Shown: positions 61,429-64,000 of the stretch, piece after piece | Numbering within the stretch: the stretch's first letter is position 1 | Layout of the letters: the number at the start of each line of letters is the position of its first letter | From: Runella sp. CRIBMP | GTDB lineage: Bacteria; Bacteroidota; Bacteroidia; Cytophagales; Spirosomataceae | Assembly: GCF_009905605.1 (NCBI RefSeq) | Contig: NZ_JAAAKZ010000002.1 | Span: 372,001-436,000 of the forward strand | DNA: 64,000 nt | Direction: 5' to 3' | Translations under genes and position numbers: made by a program | Notes under the pieces: generated by a model | Databases searched by the model: none | Told to the model about the DNA's origin: nothing | What the model saw: the letters and a program-made list of their open reading frames with translations, nothing else

Positions 61429-62547
61429 TTAAGTTCTAAATACCTGTGCAGGCTCCATTTTGATGATTTTACGCATGGCAAACAAACTCCCCAGAATGGC
61501 AATAAAAAGCGTAACTCCAATCAGGAAGAGCGTTAAATAAGGCGTAATTTTAATATTGAGGCTGGTTTTTGTCACATTTACAAAGCCCCTGAGCAGCACA
61601 TAGGCCACCCCAAAACCCACCACCGAATAAAGCACCGCTTGCCATAGAATCAGTTGACGAATGATGCCGTTGGTGCCCCCAATGGCTTTAAGCGTTCCGT
61701 AGTCTTTAAGGCGGTCGTTGACGGCCGAAAACATCGTCAAGCCCACGATGGCAAAACCCGTGACAATGGCAAAAATAACCAACAACCCAAACGAAGCGAC
61801 AATGCCGCTATTGAGCGCAAAATATTTTAAACTTTCGTCGGTATATGCTTGTCCATCACGGGCTTTGACGCCCATGATTTCCTTGTTAATATTTTCAACG
61901 ACTTGTTGATTGGTGTATCCTTTTTCAATCTCCACCAAAAATGCCGACGCCTGGGTAGTGGGAATTTTGCACAGTTTACGTACACGTTCAACCGTCGTAA
62001 AACCATAAGCTACGCCCAAGCCTTTTGCTCCTCGGGTATTTCCGCTCAAAAAAACGCGGTTGCCGTTGAATTCAAAATGGTCGCCCATCTTGATTTTCTT
62101 GGAAGAAATCTGGTCGTATTCATCGGTAATTATGGCCCCTTCTTGCTGCAAATCCTCCAGACTCCCTTTGACAAAATTCCACGGCCCACCGATGTGTCTC
62201 GGCGATTGGGTCCCAATGAGTGTGATGGGGGTTTTGGTTCCGTCTTTAAACTTAGCACTCCCCGCCCCTACCACCATTGTATTGACCCTCAACACCCCTG
62301 CCACTGTCATCAATTCCCGCGATATACGCATATCCAACAAGGGCAAATCACTGACTTGCTGGCTTTTGTCGCTAACTACCCAAACGTACTGCTTGTTGTT
62401 TTCGGCCAACGAAATCGTTCCTCCCAAAAGTGCAAAGCAGATACCGAGTTGTTGCCCAATCAAAAACACGGACAAGATGATACCAAACAAGATTCCAAAC
62501 ATCTTGGCCTTGTCGTACCACATAAATTTAAAGGCTTCTTTGAGCAT
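61429..62547 (-). CDS. FtsX-type ABC transporter permease (DevC/MacB-like)
   Basis: This 372-residue inner-membrane protein has a first helix (GILFGIILSVFLIGQQL), a periplasmic domain of about 200 residues, and three C-terminal helices including FGLLVIFAIVTGFAIVGLTM and the FtsX signature DRLKDYGTLKAIGGTNG. It resembles DevC of cyanobacterial DevBCA exporters more than full MacB, because the ATPase is a separate gene. It couples ATP use to export through the adaptor and TolC-like duct encoded next to it. Confidence 0.9.
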   Translation of the reverse strand: MLKEAFKFMWYDKAKMFGILFGIILSVFLIGQQLGICFALLGGTISLAENNKQYVWVVSDKSQQVSDLPLLDMRISRELMTVAGVLRVNTMVVGAGSAKFKDGTKTPITLIGTQSPRHIGGPWNFVKGSLEDLQQEGAIITDEYDQISSKKIKMGDHFEFNGNRVFLSGNTRGAKGLGVAYGFTTVERVRKLCKIPTTQASAFLVEIEKGYTNQQVVENINKEIMGVKARDGQAYTDESLKYFALNSGIVASFGLLVIFAIVTGFAIVGLTMFSAVNDRLKDYGTLKAIGGTNGIIRQLILWQAVLYSVVGFGVAYVLLRGFVNVTKTSLNIKITPYLTLFLIGVTLFIAILGSLFAMRKIIKMEPAQVFRT

Positions 62548-62575
62548 GTTCTGTTGTTGGTTAGCCGTTTCTCCG

Positions 62576-63538
62576 TTATTTCAAAACAATAATACAATCT
62601 ACGCGGCTACCAATCAGCGGCATTTTGCCTGACTCAAGGCGAATCGATACATCCCTTACTCGACGGTCTTCTTGCTCGGTTGATTGGTCCTTGAAAAGCG
62701 ATTTTTGCTTTAGATAATCGGCGGCATAGCTCACGACCCCCGTTGCCAAAGTATCGCCCGATGTTTGCGAAAGGATAAATACTTTTTGTCCTAACTGGAC
62801 TCGTTCGGCATAGAGTTCATCTACTTCAGTTTTGGCAAACAATGCACCATCTGGGGCAAAATCGGCGATTTTGGTATCATTATTCACAAAATCACCCGTT
62901 TTTACCAATACCTTCAACACTTTTCCCCCCATCAAAGCCCCTACTCTCTTTTTTTCGACTACGGCTCTGTAGTAATTAATATCTGCTTTTATCTCTTCTA
63001 CCTTAGCTTGTGCTTGGCGGATGTTGGCCTCGGCGGTCTGGAGGTCTTTGGTGAGTTTGTCAAATGTTGCTTTACTATCGTTCAAAGCTTGTTGGGTTTG
63101 GGCATTCCCTTTATATAGTTCAAGATTGCGTTCATAATTATCCCGTGCATTGTTTAGAGTTATTTTCAGCGCTTCGAGCGTTGCCTGATTGGCGGCGATA
63201 GTGGCCTGTTGGGTACCAACTTTACTCTGAGCTTGGCGCAATTGCGCATTTTCCAAAACTACTTCAACATCTAGCAGCACTTGCCCTTTTTTAACTGCTT
63301 GATTATCTTCTATCATTACGCTCAACACCCGCCCGCTGGTGCCTGCGGTAAGACTCATAATGCCATCTTCGGGCTCGATACGTGCCACTCCCAAAATCTG
63401 ATTCTTGGTCGTGGGCTTAGGAATCGAGTCGGCCTTAGCCGTCGTTTCTTCTTTATTTTTTTTGTCGCCACAGCTCGCCAAGGTCAATACCATCACAAGG
63501 ATACAGCATCCATTTTTCATTAGTGCAATTATATTCAT
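62576..63538 (-). CDS. HlyD/DevB-type periplasmic adaptor, predicted lipoprotein
   Basis: This 320-residue protein (a Met at codon 7 is an alternative start) has a lipobox (LTLASCGD), so it is probably lipid-anchored. Two lipoyl/barrel-sandwich halves (SGRVLSVMIEDNQAVKKGQVL and GGKVLKVLVKTGDFV) flank a coiled-coil hairpin (about 95-190, rich in Gln/Ala). It should bridge the ABC permease and the TolC-like protein. It is 28 bp from the permease gene and 18 bp from the ATPase gene. Confidence 0.92.
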   Translation of the reverse strand: MNIIALMKNGCCILVMVLTLASCGDKKNKEETTAKADSIPKPTTKNQILGVARIEPEDGIMSLTAGTSGRVLSVMIEDNQAVKKGQVLLDVEVVLENAQLRQAQSKVGTQQATIAANQATLEALKITLNNARDNYERNLELYKGNAQTQQALNDSKATFDKLTKDLQTAEANIRQAQAKVEEIKADINYYRAVVEKKRVGALMGGKVLKVLVKTGDFVNNDTKIADFAPDGALFAKTEVDELYAERVQLGQKVFILSQTSGDTLATGVVSYAADYLKQKSLFKDQSTEQEDRRVRDVSIRLESGKMPLIGSRVDCIIVLK

Positions 63539-63556
63539 CGCGTTTTAAGGCTTTTA

Positions 63557-64000
63557 TTATCCTAATTTTGTCAAATCAATGGGAGTTACAAAACCGTTTT
63601 TCACTTCCACGGCACGGTCTGCGTATTGTTGTAAACGTGGGTCGTGCGTCACCACGGCCACGGCTTTACCCTGCCGAGCCAATGTTTGTAGTTCTTTCAT
63701 TACTACAACCATAGAATCTTTATCTAATGAAGCCGTGGGTTCATCACACAGCACCAACTTAGGCTCAGTTACTAAGGCGCGGGCGATTGCAATCCGTTGC
63801 TGTTGCCCCCCCGATAGGGTCTTGGGTAAATTTTTTCGTCTGTCGGTCATACCAACCGTTTCGAGGGCTTTTTGCACGCGTCGTTTGCGTTCATCTGCAC
63901 CAACACCCAGCAGTTTTAAGGGCAATTCTATGTTATCTTGGGCGCTGAGGGGAGAAAGTAGATTGAAGCTCTGAAACACAAATCCTATTTTTTCCAGCCG
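63557..64000 (-). CDS. ABC transporter ATP-binding protein (DevA/LolD/MacB-like), C-terminal part
   Basis: The gene runs off the right end of the window; the 147 visible residues start in RLEKIGFVFQSFNLLSPLSA (Q-loop). The signature LSGGQQQR, Walker B LVLCDEPTASLD and H-loop VVTHDP are all present. The Walker A part is outside. It powers the exporter whose adaptor, permease and outer-membrane duct follow directly on the same strand. Confidence 0.93.
   Translation of the reverse strand, partial: RLEKIGFVFQSFNLLSPLSAQDNIELPLKLLGVGADERKRRVQKALETVGMTDRRKNLPKTLSGGQQQRIAIARALVTEPKLVLCDEPTASLDKDSMVVVMKELQTLARQGKAVAVVTHDPRLQQYADRAVEVKNGFVTPIDLTKLG

Overview
The window looks like chromosome of a Bacteroidota bacterium, most likely a Cytophagales member (Runella/Spirosoma/Dyadobacter-like). 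The grounds are Bacteroidota-type promoters (TTG, about 17-20 nt, TAnnTTTG), almost no Shine-Dalgarno sites, TonB/carboxypeptidase-regulatory outer-membrane proteins, an OmpA/WD40/TPR protein of PorE type, LytS/LytR signalling and a DevBCA/TolC-like exporter. The genus is inference; no rRNA is present.

Left region, 1-33.9 kb, is ordinary host chromosome. It holds a LytS/LytTR two-component pair, a three-gene operon of transglutaminases plus an ATP-grasp/alpha-E protein (a predicted peptide-ligase system of unknown product), penicillin-binding protein 1A, an AraC regulator, a PhyH dioxygenase, an MG2/TonB-plug protein and peptidase T. A Nudix-type regulator with a degenerate Nudix box faces, across a double palindrome, a large ThuA/sugar-dehydrogenase/cytochrome c fusion and a sugar isomerase. 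Then come tilS, an OmpA-family protein, folA, two SDR enzymes, a sodium/solute symporter with a 54-aa membrane protein just upstream, and a zinc-ribbon/Nif3 pair.

Two tandem tRNA-Asp(GTC) genes lie at 33,954-34,139. The 3' end of the second is the left attachment site of a genomic island of about 23 kb ending at about 57,114, where 54 bp of the tRNA tail and its terminator are repeated. The island encodes a tyrosine recombinase, an unknown protein, an excisionase-like HTH protein, a zinc-finger/Toprim/ATPase replication protein, an array of 13 GTTGTA/TACAAC repeats that looks like an iteron origin, and a ribbon-helix-helix protein with a membrane anchor. Next is a cassette-like stretch in which three copies of a repeat of about 200 bp separate a truncated HTH gene, an orphan AbiEi-like antitoxin with a perfect 15-bp operator and the stump of its toxin. 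Then follow a full AbiE-type pair, a type I restriction system whose hsdM carries an amber codon at position 43, and an AT-rich two-gene operon on the minus strand (a phospholipase-D-fold protein and an unknown partner) that I consider the best candidate for an undescribed defence system.

Right of the island are a shattered tRNA-Asp copy with a third attachment-like sequence, a TonB-dependent receptor and a fourth degenerate copy at 60.03 kb. This suggests repeated integration at one tRNA locus. The window closes with an exporter operon on the minus strand: ABC ATPase (cut by the window end), HlyD adaptor, FtsX-type permease and TolC-like outer-membrane factor.
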